This document shows, one piece after another, positions 42,436 to 53,250 of a stretch of 64,000 bases of DNA (position 1 is its first letter; each line of letters opens with the position of its first letter). The position numbers and the translations under genes were made by a program. The notes under the pieces are model-generated. The model saw only the letters and a list, made by a program, of their open reading frames with translations. It ran no database searches and was not told the origin of the DNA. This stretch comes from Isoetes taiwanensis (Eukaryota; Streptophyta; Lycopodiopsida; Isoetales; Isoetaceae), in assembly GCA_021234155.1 (NCBI GenBank), contig JAJEKV010000006.1, positions 28,688,271 to 28,752,270 of the forward strand, given 5' to 3'.

Positions 42436-42893
42436 ATGCATTGAATATATAATGGTCAACCACAATGTATCTGCATCAAACATACATATCTCTAGCTCAA
42501 ATATACATTAATAATACTACTTGTAATGAATAAATAGCTAATATCAGTTTCACTCCAACATCAATAATTCACAGTTACTCATAAGCTCCTTGGGAATCGA
42601 ACCCAATAATGGTCATCGATCTTGAAAATTGAAGTCATATCTGATACCTTTGCTTGGTGCTTCAAGAGTCTGACTTTCCAGAATCCAATGCCACCTGCAA
42701 ATTCACATCAATTTCATGTACTCCACATCTCATTCCCATCTCCAACCTCAAGCGAGGTTTTCCAAGTCATTAATATCACGTCCTCAAGAATAGAAACACA
42801 TGAGTTATTTTTTATGATAGCACACAAGGAATATGTATGGTGGGTGTCATCATCTCGCCACTATACTCTCAAAACATCACCATCTTGTGATGG
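41632..42893. repeat. 1.26-kb imperfect palindrome (foldback)
   Basis: Arms 41,632 to about 42,240 and about 42,270-42,893 are inverted copies. Examples: 'gttttgagagta' (41,651) against 'tactctcaaaac' (42,864); 'ggagatgggaatgagatgt' near 41,782 against 'acatctcattcccatctcc' near 42,726; 'gcctcatattc' at 42,121 against 'gaatatgaggc' near 42,374. A T-run near 42,097 faces the A-run at 42,402-42,430. Arms are perhaps four-fifths identical with small indels. No transposase and no target duplication were found. Confidence 0.85.
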
Positions 42894-43989
42894 TTCCTGT
42901 TGATCCTTAACCTGGCTTAAGAGTCAAACACAAGAAGCCAACTTGAAACCATGATCAAGTTGGGATTAGAACCTCCAGATCACTTAAGACAATCAGTCTT
43001 TACAAGAAGAAACTACTGAAATAGCTCAAGAATGTAAGTTCATACCTTTCCCATTTCCAAAAAAAGATAGCAGTACTCAAACTAAGGTGGCTTGTAGGGA
43101 TGGATTGATTTTTCTATTTTGTTTTTTTCTACATGCTTAGAAAAGTATATTGGATGATGAGGTAAAAATCCTGACCAAGTCAGAACTTAGATCTGTGAGA
43201 TTTTCGAGCTCAAAGTTGAGTCAATTTTTGGTCAATGGAAGTCAAACTATAGAACAGTGATTAGAAAACTTGGATCTTGAGTTGCTGGACAAATTTTTGA
43301 TAGATTCCAAAGCCAATGTGTGAAAAAAGTAGCAAAGATGAGGGGCAAGGGCTCACATTGCAATTTGAATTACCAAAAGTATTTTTTTGGTACTAGTTTT
43401 GCAAAAATCAGTCAAGAATTGTATCAGACAGAGTGTCTAATTTTGTAATTCGAACTGGGGTGGATAGTTTTTGGAAATTTTTAAATACACAGGTGCTAAT
43501 AGATGTAAAGATATAGGGCAACTTGTCTAACACAAGTTTTGAGGTAGGGGGTATTTTTTTGGAGAACGTTTTGAATGGCAAAATCTCTAAAATCATAACA
43601 AAAAAGATTTGAACACTTAGTAGGCAATTTTCATTGATAGGAAAGTCATACAGCTCAAGATAATATCATAGGGGATGTAATCAGGTCATTAAACAAATCA
43701 CAGGGTTATCAAATAATATCAGGAAAAAATCTTTCATTCAGATCTTTGCAAATCCAAATGAGGAGTGCTCAACAGTTTCAAAACTATTCAGATATTGCTC
43801 AACATAAATCAATGTCGAGTCTGAATGCGTCTGAGCCTTCAAAATATTTTTGTGAATGTTTCCCCAGTATATAGTTTTCATTTTTCAAAATTTGGCATCT
43901 TAGGGCTCAAATTTAGGCTCAATCTTCTCCATATGCATTGAAGCTATGAATAGGTAGGTTTTAGAGTTAATGGAGCTAAATCCGGCGTG
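42894..43989. other. No recognisable gene
   Basis: AT-rich, short frames only. Ends at the copia 2 target site. Confidence 0.45.
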
Positions 43990-43994
43990 ATGCA
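43990..43994. repeat. Left target-site duplication of copia 2
   Basis: ATGCA, repeated at 49,166-49,170. Confidence 0.85.
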
Positions 43995-44424
43995 TGAAAG
44001 GTTTTTTGTTTAATATAAACTTAGTTGAACTTGATGGCAAATATAGGCAACTACTTGAATTACAATATAACAACACCTTAGACAATGGTAAACGGCTTTC
44101 CTTAAAATGAACTTCACATTCGTTTTACATTACCAGCATTTTCGGCTAGTTAACGACCTCCATTACATACCCATTATCATACAATTCCATCCGGAAGCTC
44201 AACCAATCTGCTCGGCTATCTCATCCGCCTATGTCGATTCAAAATCCGGGGCAGATCCAATCGTTCTGCCTAGTTCTATCTAACTATAGAATACACCTGA
44301 ACCCATGATACTGTTCATGCTATTCTGGTTCATATCGTAACCATTATCCTTTAGATAAATTGAATATCAATAGTCCATGATTCCACAAATATGACATGAA
44401 CTACCTCTCACATTAAACTTCACA
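43995..44424 (-). repeat. Copia 2 LTR (3'), canonical 430 bp
   Basis: In element orientation starts TGTGAAGTTTAATG directly after the polypurine tract and ends CCTTTCA. The pol stop codon (44,413-44,415) lies within its first bases. Confidence 0.8.
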
Positions 44425-46311
44425 GCTCCCCTTTCGTGTCATATTTCTGATATCTAGTACTCCCATGGACTTCCTCAGTTCTGCAAATCTTCTATCTCGT
44501 AAGGGCTTTGTCATTATATCTGCCACTTGGTTTTCTGTATTCACATATGTAACAATTATTTTTCCTTTTTCCACTGCTCTTCTGATGAAATGTTTTTTCA
44601 TTTCAATATGTTTCGTCCTTTCATGAAGTACTGGATTCTGTGTTAGGAGAGTGCAACTTTTGTTATCACATTTTAGCTCTGTTGGTTCTTCACAACTGTT
44701 ATTCAGATCCTTTAACAACCTTCTCAACCAAATAATTTCTTTGGCTGCTAGTGTTGCCGCTGCATATTCGGCTTCTGTGGAGGACAAAGCTATGGCTCCT
44801 TGTTTTTTACTTTTCCATGAAACACTAGCACCTCCAATTATCATTAAGTATTCTGACGTGGATTGTCTTGTATCAATATCACCAGCCCAATCTGAATCTG
44901 CAAATGCTTTCAGAATCACATTATCAGAATTATATACAAGCCCGAAATCTATGGTTCCTTTCAAGTATCTGAGTACTCTTTTCGCCGCTATCCAGTGTGA
45001 TCTTCCTGGATTATTATTAAATCTGCTCAGCATGTTTACAGCAAATGATATATCGGGCCTTGTTCCATTCGCTACATACAATAAGCAGCCTATCAACTGC
45101 TGATATGGTACGTTTTGCATATCCAGAATTTTAGCCTCAGTTTTAGGTCCCATGTCTTTTGTTAGTCTGCAGCCTGGCACAATCGGAGTTTTAGCAGCTT
45201 TGCATTCCTGCATACCAAATCTTTTTAACATACTTTCAATGTTCCTTTTCTGATTTAAACATAGCTTCTTGGCTTCAAGAAATCTTGTTACCTCCATTCC
45301 TAGAAACTTTTTTAACTCCCCCAGATCTGTCAACTTGAATTTCTGCTTTAGTATCTCCTTGCAGTGGCTTAGTACTTTTTCAGATGTGGCACACATTATA
45401 CAATCATCTACATATAGAGCCATGACGCAATACTCATTTCCATCACAGTAAATGTATAAGTTACCATCTGCTTCTAATTTTCTGAATCTTTGCTCTCTTA
45501 AATATTTATCCATACATCTGTACCATTGTCTGAGTGCCTGTTTCAGTCCGTAGACTGCTTTTTTCAGTCTCCATACCTTATTTCCAGCATGCTCAAATCC
45601 TGGGGCTTGTTGCATGAAAATCTCTTCATCTAGTTTAGCATTTAAGAACGCAGTGGATACATCCATATGATGAATTTTGAGTTTTCTTGCATTCGCCAGT
45701 GCAAGCATTAATCTAATGCTTGAAAGCCGTACTATAGGCGAAAAAGTTTCTTGATAATCAATTCCCTTTTTCTGGCTGTATCCCTGTGCAACAAGTCTGG
45801 CCTTGAATTTACAAGTTTTGCCATCTATTCCTGGTTTGATTTTAAAAATCCATTTGCAGCCCACTACATTTTTTCCTTCTGGTTTTTCTACAACATCATA
45901 CGTACCCGTTCTTTTGAATGATTCCATTTCTTCTTGCATTGCCTCTCTCCACATTTGTGCATCCTGGCTAGCAAGTGCCTCTTCTATAGTTTGTGGCAGA
46001 CTATCATCCAAGGCAACTTGTATATCCGCTGCTATCTCCAATCTTTTACTTCTTCCTTCTTCGGATCTGCCATATTTTTCTATTTCAAGATTGGCTTCCT
46101 CTCTTAAAATTTCAGCTTGGGTTCTCCTTCTTTTCTTTACCATGTTTTCGTTTTCGATTACTTCCTCTTGCATACTTTGCTGCTCTTCATTTGCCTTTTC
46201 TTCTTCATCTGTATTTGGCTTATTAATTGAAGTCACCTGCTCGTCATCATCATCCAACAAGGTTCTGATACTTTCATTGGCATCCTTTGAGTTCATTTTC
46301 CGCCTTGTCAT
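44413..46311 (-). pseudogene. Copia 2 pol, RT and RNase H part
   Basis: 632-codon frame: acidic linker; RT from about residue 110 (WREAMQEEMESF, VGCKWIFKIK, FKARLVAQGYSQ, HHMDVSTAFLNA, VYGLKQ, LYVDDCIMCA); connection (LIGCLLYVANGTRPDISFAVN); RNase H (DSDWAGDIDTRQSTSEY, SWKSKKQGAIALSSTEAEYAA, CDNKSC, HERTKHIEMKKHFIR). Catalytic residues look intact. The frame is displaced by one base from the upstream integrase frame, with the junction between about 46,274 and 46,311, so the ATG at 46,311 is not a genuine start. Confidence 0.9.
44425..44436 (-). other. Copia 2 canonical polypurine tract
   Basis: The minus strand reads CGAAAGGGGAGC directly upstream of TGTGAAG. It is read in frame by pol as RKGS, a common arrangement in plant copia elements. 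Confidence 0.75.
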
Positions 46312-47629
46312 TTCTCCTTAGTTCTATTGCATGCTTACTTTCTAGATATTCTTTAAAAACGATTGACTCATCAAAGGTTACGTCTCTGCTTACAAAAATT
46401 TTCCTGCTCAATGGCTCGTATAACCTGTAACCTTTGCTTTCCTGATCATATCCAACAAGGAATGTAACACGAGCTCTGTCATCTAATTTTTTCCTTAGCT
46501 CTTCTGGAATATGCATATATGCAAGACACCCAAATACTTTCAGCCGATCAAAGTTTATCTTTGTCTTTGACCAAAGTTCTTCAGGCAAGGCATAGTTTGA
46601 GCTTACGGAGCAGAGTTTATTTTGAATATAGACCACCGTGCGAATTGCCTCTTCCCATAGATAATTGGGCAGTCCAGTATGCTTCAATAATGCCCTTACA
46701 GCATTTAACAAAGTCCTGTTCTTTCTCTCTGAGATTCCATTCTGCTGAGGCGTGTAAGAGCATGTAAGTTGCCTCTTTATTCCGTGGAATTTACAGAAAC
46801 TTTTGAATCTTTGAGAGGTATACTCACCACCTCTATCAGATCTTAGACAAACCAGCTTTTTTCCTGTTTCCCTTTCACTTTCGAGCACAAAATTTTTGAA
46901 TACATCATAAGCTTCATTTTTATTTTTCAGCAAATATATTTTTGTAAATCTTGAAAAGTCATCCACAAATGTAAGAAAGTACCTTTTTCCTGTTTTACCT
47001 TGCACATTTATTGGGCCACAAATATCAGAGTGTACCAGTTTTAGGACATCATCCGCTCTCTTCTTATTCCTGTGAAAAGGTAGCCTGCAGTGCTTGCCTA
47101 GCATGCAGCCATAGCAAGTAAATTTCTTTTTGTCATTATGATAAGTTCCCATAATGTATTTCCTCTTGATCATCTCTTCAATACACTTTAAATTTACATG
47201 CGCAAGCCTTTCATGCCATACTTCAATAGATGGAGCATCTGCTGCAATATTTACAGAGGGCATAGGAACCGCAGTATCAATGAGTACTTCTTGACAATTT
47301 AGCTCATACAAATTACCAATTCGTGTACCAAGAAAAGCAACTTTATTACTTTTCCAAATCTTACAAAGTCTTTTGTCAAAAACAACAACAAAGCCAAGAT
47401 CTGCTAGTTGGCTTACAGAAACAAGATTTCTTAATACGCCAGGCACACAAAACACATTATGTATATCTACTGGTCTGCCTTCAAGATTGAACAGCTGCAA
47501 TAGTCCTTCAGACTCTACGGGCTGAATTCTCCCATCTCCAAACAACAAATGCATTAGAAGCTGGCCTAGCGGATTTACAAGCATTAAACAAAGTATCACA
47601 TACCTCAGTGTCATGCTTCTCACTTTCAT
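46274..47629 (-). pseudogene. Copia 2 pol, integrase part
   Basis: 451-codon frame. True homology begins at FGDGRIQPVES (about residue 30). It includes the pre-integrase segment (NVFCVPGVLRNLVSVSQL), the HHCC finger (WHERLAHVNLK ... CYGCMLGKHC), and the catalytic core (HSDICGPI, FVDDFSRF, RSDRGGEY, PQQNGISERKN), ending in the linker. It is out of frame with gag upstream and with RT downstream. Confidence 0.9.
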
Positions 47630-48599
47630 CTTCTTCTATTTCCACTTCTTCTGTGGCCACATTTACATTGGCTGGTCTGCCACCTCTTCTTCCTCTTCCT
47701 CTATATCTGCCACCTCTGCTGTCAGGCCTACCTCTTCTTCTTCCTCTTCCTCTAGCATTCATTATTGGGCTAGAACAAGTAGTAGACAGATGGCCTAATC
47801 CTCCGCAGTTGTAGCATGACACTGGTTTTCCAATTTTTGGACAGTTAATTTTAACATGTCCACTTTCTCCACACACAAAGCAAGGACCTACCAGTCCTTT
47901 CCCCTTAATTTCCAAGCTGTTTTTGAATTTTTTTGCGAGCAGCACATCAGCAGACTCGCCCTCTTCCTCTGTCAGAAGCTTCTTTTGCTCAATGTCTGTG
48001 CGAGCCATACGCTCAGCATGCTGCCTGTCTCTGGCAACATTTCTTATAAGGGTTGATAGCTGTTCCATAGAGGAAAACATTCTTGAGATATCTAAGACTT
48101 GATGGTCTGATGTAATAGTTTCTCCAGCTGCTGTAAGATCTGCACAAAGTGTATCATATTTCTGAAATAGCTCAGTCAGACTGATTTTTCCATCATATTT
48201 CAGCTTCTTTATCTCACTTTCCAAAACATCTATTTGAGATGAGTTTTTTGTTTGATATGTTTGTAGCAAGTACTGCCACATTTCTCTAGGTCCCATTCCT
48301 ATTAAATTGAGCATAATGCCAGGAGCAAGCTTGGACCTGATTATTGCTTTAGCTTCACTTTCTCTAGTTTTATTGTCAACAGCAACTTCTCGCCCTGAGG
48401 TTGCAGGACTACTTACATTACTAGTGCCTATCTGTACCCCTGCTGTTGGGCTAGCACTAGAAGAGGAGTCTGCTGCACCTGTGTTGCCTGAAACGATTGA
48501 GCCTGCTGATGGATCTACTAGGTCCCATAGACCTTCAAACTCTAGCACTTCCATAATATTCTCTTTCCAAATCTGAAACCCATAATCTCCTTTGAACAC
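47508..48599 (-). pseudogene. Copia 2 gag with two zinc knuckles; protease centre missing
   Basis: 363-codon frame from ATG 48,599: GFQIWKENIMEVLEFEGLWD start, UBN2-type gag, KNSSQIDVLESEIKKLK, two CCHC knuckles (CFVCGESGHVKINC, CYNCGGLGHLSTTC), RG-rich stretch. After LFNACKS the frame reaches the FGDG region within about ten codons, whereas copia 1 has about 40 residues there including the catalytic DSGA. No DSG or DTG motif is visible in any frame here, so a deletion removed the aspartic protease active site. Confidence 0.88.
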
Positions 48600-48653
48600 T
48601 TCAATTCATGTCAGAAGTGTAGCACCAAATCGTGTTGCCATATTTGCAATGTG

Positions 48654-48665
48654 GCTCTGATACCA
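48654..48665 (-). other. Copia 2 primer binding site (initiator-Met tRNA type)
   Basis: The minus strand reads TGGTATCAGAGC one base after the 5' LTR boundary. Confidence 0.9.
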
Positions 48666-48666
48666 C

Positions 48667-49165
48667 TGAAAGGTTTTTTGTTTAATATGAACTTAGTTTC
48701 TCTTGATGGCAAATATAGGCAACTGCTCTAATTACAATATAACAACACCTTAGACAATGGTAAACGGCTTTCCTTAAAATGAACTTCAAATTCGTTTTAC
48801 ATTACCAGCATTTCCGGCTAGTTAACGACCTCCATTACATACCCATTATCATATAATTCCATCCGGAAGCTCAACCAATCTGCTCGGCTATCTCATCCGC
48901 CTACATCAATTCAAAATCCGGGGCAGATCAAATCATTCTGCCTAGTTCTATCTAACTATGGAATACACCTGGACCCATGATACTGTTCATGCTATTTTGG
49001 TTCATATCGTAACCATTATCCTTTAGATAAATTGAATATCAATAGTCCATGATTCCACAAATATGACATGAACTACCTCTCACATTAAACTTCACAGCTC
49101 CCCTTTCGTGTCATATTTCTGATATCTAGTACTCCCATGGACTTCCTGAGTTCTGCAAATCTTCA
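48667..49165 (-). repeat. Copia 2 LTR (5') with 69-bp extension
   Basis: 48,667-49,096 is the canonical LTR. 49,097-49,165 repeats the polypurine tract and pol coding end found at 44,425-44,493, and abuts the ATGCA duplication. The outermost bases are TGAAGATTTGCAG in element orientation. Confidence 0.85.
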
Positions 49166-49599
49166 ATGCAAGCAGTTTTTCAAGTTTAGGGTTCGTCCGA
49201 CAGTATTTTCGGGAAAACTCGCGATACGATCTGTGTAGTTTTGCTTGTATATACCAAAATATTCCCGTATTTCATAGTTTTTCTTATTGTTCTATTTCCG
49301 GGTATTCGTTGATATGCATATTGGTAGGTTGATGTTCCCATTTAATATTTTATCAGCTGACACATTTTGGGTTGCTTGAAGAGACATGTTGATTCCCAGC
49401 AACTTGATTATTGATGAAGTGCTGATCATATCAAGTATTTTGTAGATTTGACCTCCGCTTCTAAGTTTCTTGACCATGTCCATCAACCTGACCTCGTATT
49501 TTACCTCGGCCTTCTCGACAACGACCTTATCATCATTTCCCTATCATCCTAGCTTTCATGTATATCGCTCATCAAACCATGTCCTTTCCTCCCTTTGAT

Positions 49600-50010
49600 C
49601 TCATTTGGTTCGTCGGTATCTTTCTGCCATTGGTTTAGATCCACCACAATATGGGAAGCATGTAGCTTGTAAAGGTGGTGGTAGAGCAGCCGCAGCTAAT
49701 GCAATGCGCGATTCTGTTCCTCTGCGATACGGATGCTTAGCTTGTTTATGTTCTGTTTATGTTTTGCTAGTATGGCATAGGGCATTAATGTATTCATTAT
49801 AGTATAGCAAATCTTTTATATCTCGGCGTCCATCTCGAACCTTATTCTCATCCCGATTGGGATTTCGTCTTCGACATCGTCTCACCCCTTTCTCGCCATA
49901 GACTATCCCCGCATGCTTATGTCAACTTTGCCTTTGAAGTTAGCTGCTTATGTATCACACGGCCTTGAATTTGATTTAGTCCTTGGCCTTCCCCGTGGAT
50001 TGGGCTTGTT
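49600..50010 (+). pseudogene. Possible tyrosine-recombinase (DIRS-like) retroelement relic
   Basis: The plus frame at 49,605-49,740 reads YLSAIGLDPPQYGKH, then GGGRAAAANAMRDSV and LRYG. This resembles the 'GLDP..Y..HS.R.GGATAAAN.G..D..I..(H)GRW' box around the catalytic His-x-x-Arg of tyrosine recombinases of DIRS-type elements; the Arg/His pair is not fully kept. About 90 bp on, HPDWDFVFDIVSPL, then in another frame LAAYVSHGLEFDLVLGLPRG, recalls the segment preceding RT in DIRS-type pol. Too decayed for certainty; chance resemblance is possible. Confidence 0.35.
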
Positions 50011-50490
50011 TTCTTCTTGTTCTCCATTTTTTCGCAGAAGATAATTAGTGTACAAGTGTGGTTGTGAAAATTGTCGATTTCAAACTGGGCGCAAACTGAG
50101 TGTAACTTTTTGGAAGGTTTATTTCCTTAGGGTTTTATGGAGTTTTTTGTTTTCCGAGAAATCAAGTTAACTAGCTATTTCGTCAATCATACCATCTACA
50201 ACGTTTTTACTACTACCTAGAGTTGCAATTCTTTAACGCTGATCGTTGGACCTCTTAAGGCGTTCTTTCATAGGATTGTACCTTTTCTCTTAAGACATTC
50301 AACTCTCCTTCAAATGGCACACATCTTTCTAAAAAGAATGCATAATGTGCTACATTGCATGAGACATATGTTCAATTTTCTAGACTTAATATGGCTAACA
50401 TATGCTCTATAATGTCCTTCACATATGCTTTTATAAATTGAACCTTCTATTTTTATTGAGACATTAAAAAAAAAAAAAAAAAAAAAAAAA
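50011..50490. other. No recognisable gene
   Basis: Short frames. A 26-A run at 50,465-50,490 directly precedes the duplicated block. Confidence 0.45.
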
Positions 50491-52478
50491 CCCAAATCTG
50501 AAACCAGACTTCCAAACTTAATACTTCCCTTTGAAAATACTAAGTCTGCCTTTAGCAGTCCTAGACAAAATGACAGGAACATTTTACTAGGCCAAGAAAA
50601 GGACATTAAATAATTTTTACCATTATACCCTTTACTTTGAAAATTATTCATTCAAACTTATTCCAAATTCATATAGTTACATAAAAGTAAACAGTAGCAT
50701 ACTGTTTTCAGAAATACACATTTCTAAGAACATCTTAGGACAGTAATAAAACATATAAATGCGTTCCAGATATAGATCTTGTTCTCCCATAGGAATAATC
50801 TTACTTGAAGACTTGTATTGCTTGAACCATCAGCTTAGACAAATAGATACATCAAAGCATGGAGCAAGAAACCTGGTTACCTGCAGTAAACCAGCCAAAA
50901 ATTAGCCTAAGAAGGGTAATAATGACAGCACTGACAGGTAAGCATTAGGTTTCTTGGGTTATCCCCTTCACCATGTTTAAAAAGATGCACCATAACATAG
51001 AGCATGTCAAAGCACAATAAAGGTTAGAAAACAGCTATATTACAATGGTTGCTCCATTAATATCCCTGTTCTTAATCTGGAGTATATCAGTTCCATTTTC
51101 CTATTGGAATTCAAAGGCAACCAGACCTTAACATTTAGCATTCAAATTATATCTACAAAACTATGCAGGATGCTAATATCCAGTATTTCTCACATAAATG
51201 CAAGCTAGTATATTAAGGTTCATAAAATCGTTAGTACCCATCCACTAGAAATCTGCAAACATCAAGTGATTCTGAGTCTCTACGAGTTTTACCAATAACG
51301 CATGTATGTAACTCAGTAAGATTACATCATATCCTAATTATGTTGAACAGGTTAAAGACCAGAGCAGATCCAACAAGTAGATCATAGATACTCAGCATAT
51401 AGTTTCGTTATTGTGGCAGAGTTCACATCAGATCTATTCCTGCACCCAAACACATCCCAAAATGCAGCTATACTTATATCAACTAGACCAAAAACTAAAC
51501 ATGATCTATTCTCCTAAGGGAGGAATAATTAACTCCACATGGCCAGGTCCATTAAGTAAAACAGCAATTATTTCATAAAGTGCAGCCAGAAGAGGCCATT
51601 GATGTATATTCAACTGTTTAACACAGTATTCTGCCTTAGCAAGATGTAACTTCTAAAATATTAACTCATCCAAAGACATAAGCCTGCATAATCAAATAAG
51701 GAAAAAAGATGCAGAACCAGCCATGCCAAACCTGAATAGTTTTCGCTCCATTGGGAATCCCGTTGTGTTATTTAGCCACTGCTCCATTCCAGTGCCATTT
51801 TTGGAGTCAACCTCCTTGTTGCAAGGGATTTCACCTTCAATCTCTTTCTGGTGGCAAGCTCGAACAGTAGAAAATGCACGCATTCACACTCCACACATAT
51901 ACAAGATCAGCTAGCACTCTTGTAATTTCCCTGCATGAATAGCTTCATGTATGCCCAAGCCGGAACTGTACCAAGCGTCGGCATTCATGACGGATTGCCG
52001 AAACATCCTGCTCTGCTGCCGTCTTCTGTAGACGGCTTTGATAAACAAACCCTAGAGGTCGTTGCTGGAAACCCTAGAAAGTGTTTTAGGTCTTCAAGAG
52101 ATATTCGAATATATCTAAAATGATCAAAATCAACCACCATTTCACTACAATAAAGGTATAACCATATTGCATCATTACTAACGTATGTTTCCATTGTGTT
52201 AGAAGGGATACGCTTCCACCTTTAACTACTTAATCATACTTCAAACCTCATGGTAATATGATAGAAATACAAGGGCATATAATAAAAATAACATGGCATT
52301 GCATAAGACAAGCATAGCGCTGCATTGAAAGTACAGGTCATACTGCATCTTTAAACTGTAAGACATCTAATTATATTGTGCTAGGGATATGCTTCCCTCC
52401 TTTACCAAGCAACACATATACCTCATAATGTTGCAGGCCTCATGGTATTCTGATCCAAACATGATCTATAATAAAAAA
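50491..52478 (+). repeat. Direct duplication of about 2 kb, copy 1
   Basis: Near-identical to 53,251-55,159, beginning 'cccaaatctgaaaccagact' and ending 'atccaaacatgatctata'. It has about 70 bp (about 52,294-52,372) that copy 2 lacks. Confidence 0.92.
51692..51883 (-). CDS. Unidentified possible coding exon (copy 1)
   Basis: Minus-strand frame with a hydrophilic, protein-like peptide (HQKEIEGEIPCNKEVDSKNG, then WLNNTTGFPMERKLFRF). I do not recognise the family. About 60 bp upstream (minus strand) a frame starting at ATG 51,993 (MPTLGTVPAWAYMKLFMQG) follows an 'aaccctag' 5'-leader-like stretch, so this could be the 5' part of a small spliced gene. Downstream exons were not identified, and reading frames may be chance. 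Confidence 0.25.
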   Translation of the reverse strand: MRAFSTVRACHQKEIEGEIPCNKEVDSKNGTGMEQWLNNTTGFPMERKLFRFGMAGSASFFLI

Positions 52479-53250
52479 TCCTTCCTCCGACCGTTGTTCG
52501 GGGGACCATTGCTAGTTTGGGATTTTATCCAAATCCACAACTACAATTCTTACAGCAAGGAGTGCAGGACCTTGCTGTAATGCAAAGGTCCTGCCCTCAC
52601 AATGCTTCCTTATTGCACTTTTTCTTTATGTATACAACAGCAAAGCAAATGGTTCCTACTTCTTACCGCAATGATTGTACAGTATGTATAATATTCCATA
52701 GTTTGTGCAGCAGCCCGAAATACTTGTAATCCTTCAAATTTCCAAGGCAAACTGGTATCGCTTAAGTATCTTAGGAATAGAATAATAGTTCAGAAACATT
52801 GTTCTCCTGCAGGTTCATTGGAACACTCCTGTAAATCTCTGGGATATAATTTACCACCATTGCACAAGCCAGAATCTGAGATATGATCTATTCCATGGCA
52901 AATGCCAAAATCTGGAATATGATTTATCCCATTGGCGAATGCCCTTCTTAGTTATGCGCAGCCGCATGGTAAGTTGGTTTATACGACCAGCAGTTCCTCC
53001 ATCTATTTTTTTCATAAACATAGGCAAATGCATTAGAATAAGTTTTTCCTGTAATATTTGCCCAAATGCATTAGAATAAGTTTTTCATGATACTTGAATA
53101 AAATGAGCTCTTTGATCCAATAGTTATTCATCAATTCTGACCTCAGCCTATAATCACAAGCAAATGCATTAGAACAAGTTTTATTCCTGTAGTACTAGTC
53201 CAAATCTTGGTTTCTAGTATAACTAGAAAACTGAGTTTAACAAAAAAACC
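52479..53250. other. Spacer between duplicated blocks
   Basis: No gene. 'caaatgcattagaataagtt' recurs near 53,028, 53,065 and (variant) 53,161. A 'ggcaaatgcc' phrase pair occurs near 52,900-52,940. Confidence 0.5.

Larger units (their letters stand above)
43995..49165 (-). mobile_element. Ty1/copia retrotransposon 2 (defective)
   Basis: Minus-strand element flanked by ATGCA. The repeats at the two ends match over 499 bp (43,995-44,493 and 48,667-49,165), but the conventional polypurine tract sits at about 44,425-44,436, inside the left repeat. The expected LTR would be only about 430 bp. The right end therefore carries 69 extra bases derived from the end of pol. The iMet primer site adjoins the right LTR. 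Coding is in three frames with frameshifts and a missing protease centre. It shares two zinc knuckles and YVDDC with copia 1 but is a separate family. The LTRs differ by about twenty substitutions, so it is older than copia 1. Confidence 0.9.

Noticed and set aside
44651-46321. Plus-strand frames opposite copia 2 pol, including one of 172 codons
   Set aside because: Antisense shadows of RT/RNase H and its acidic linker.
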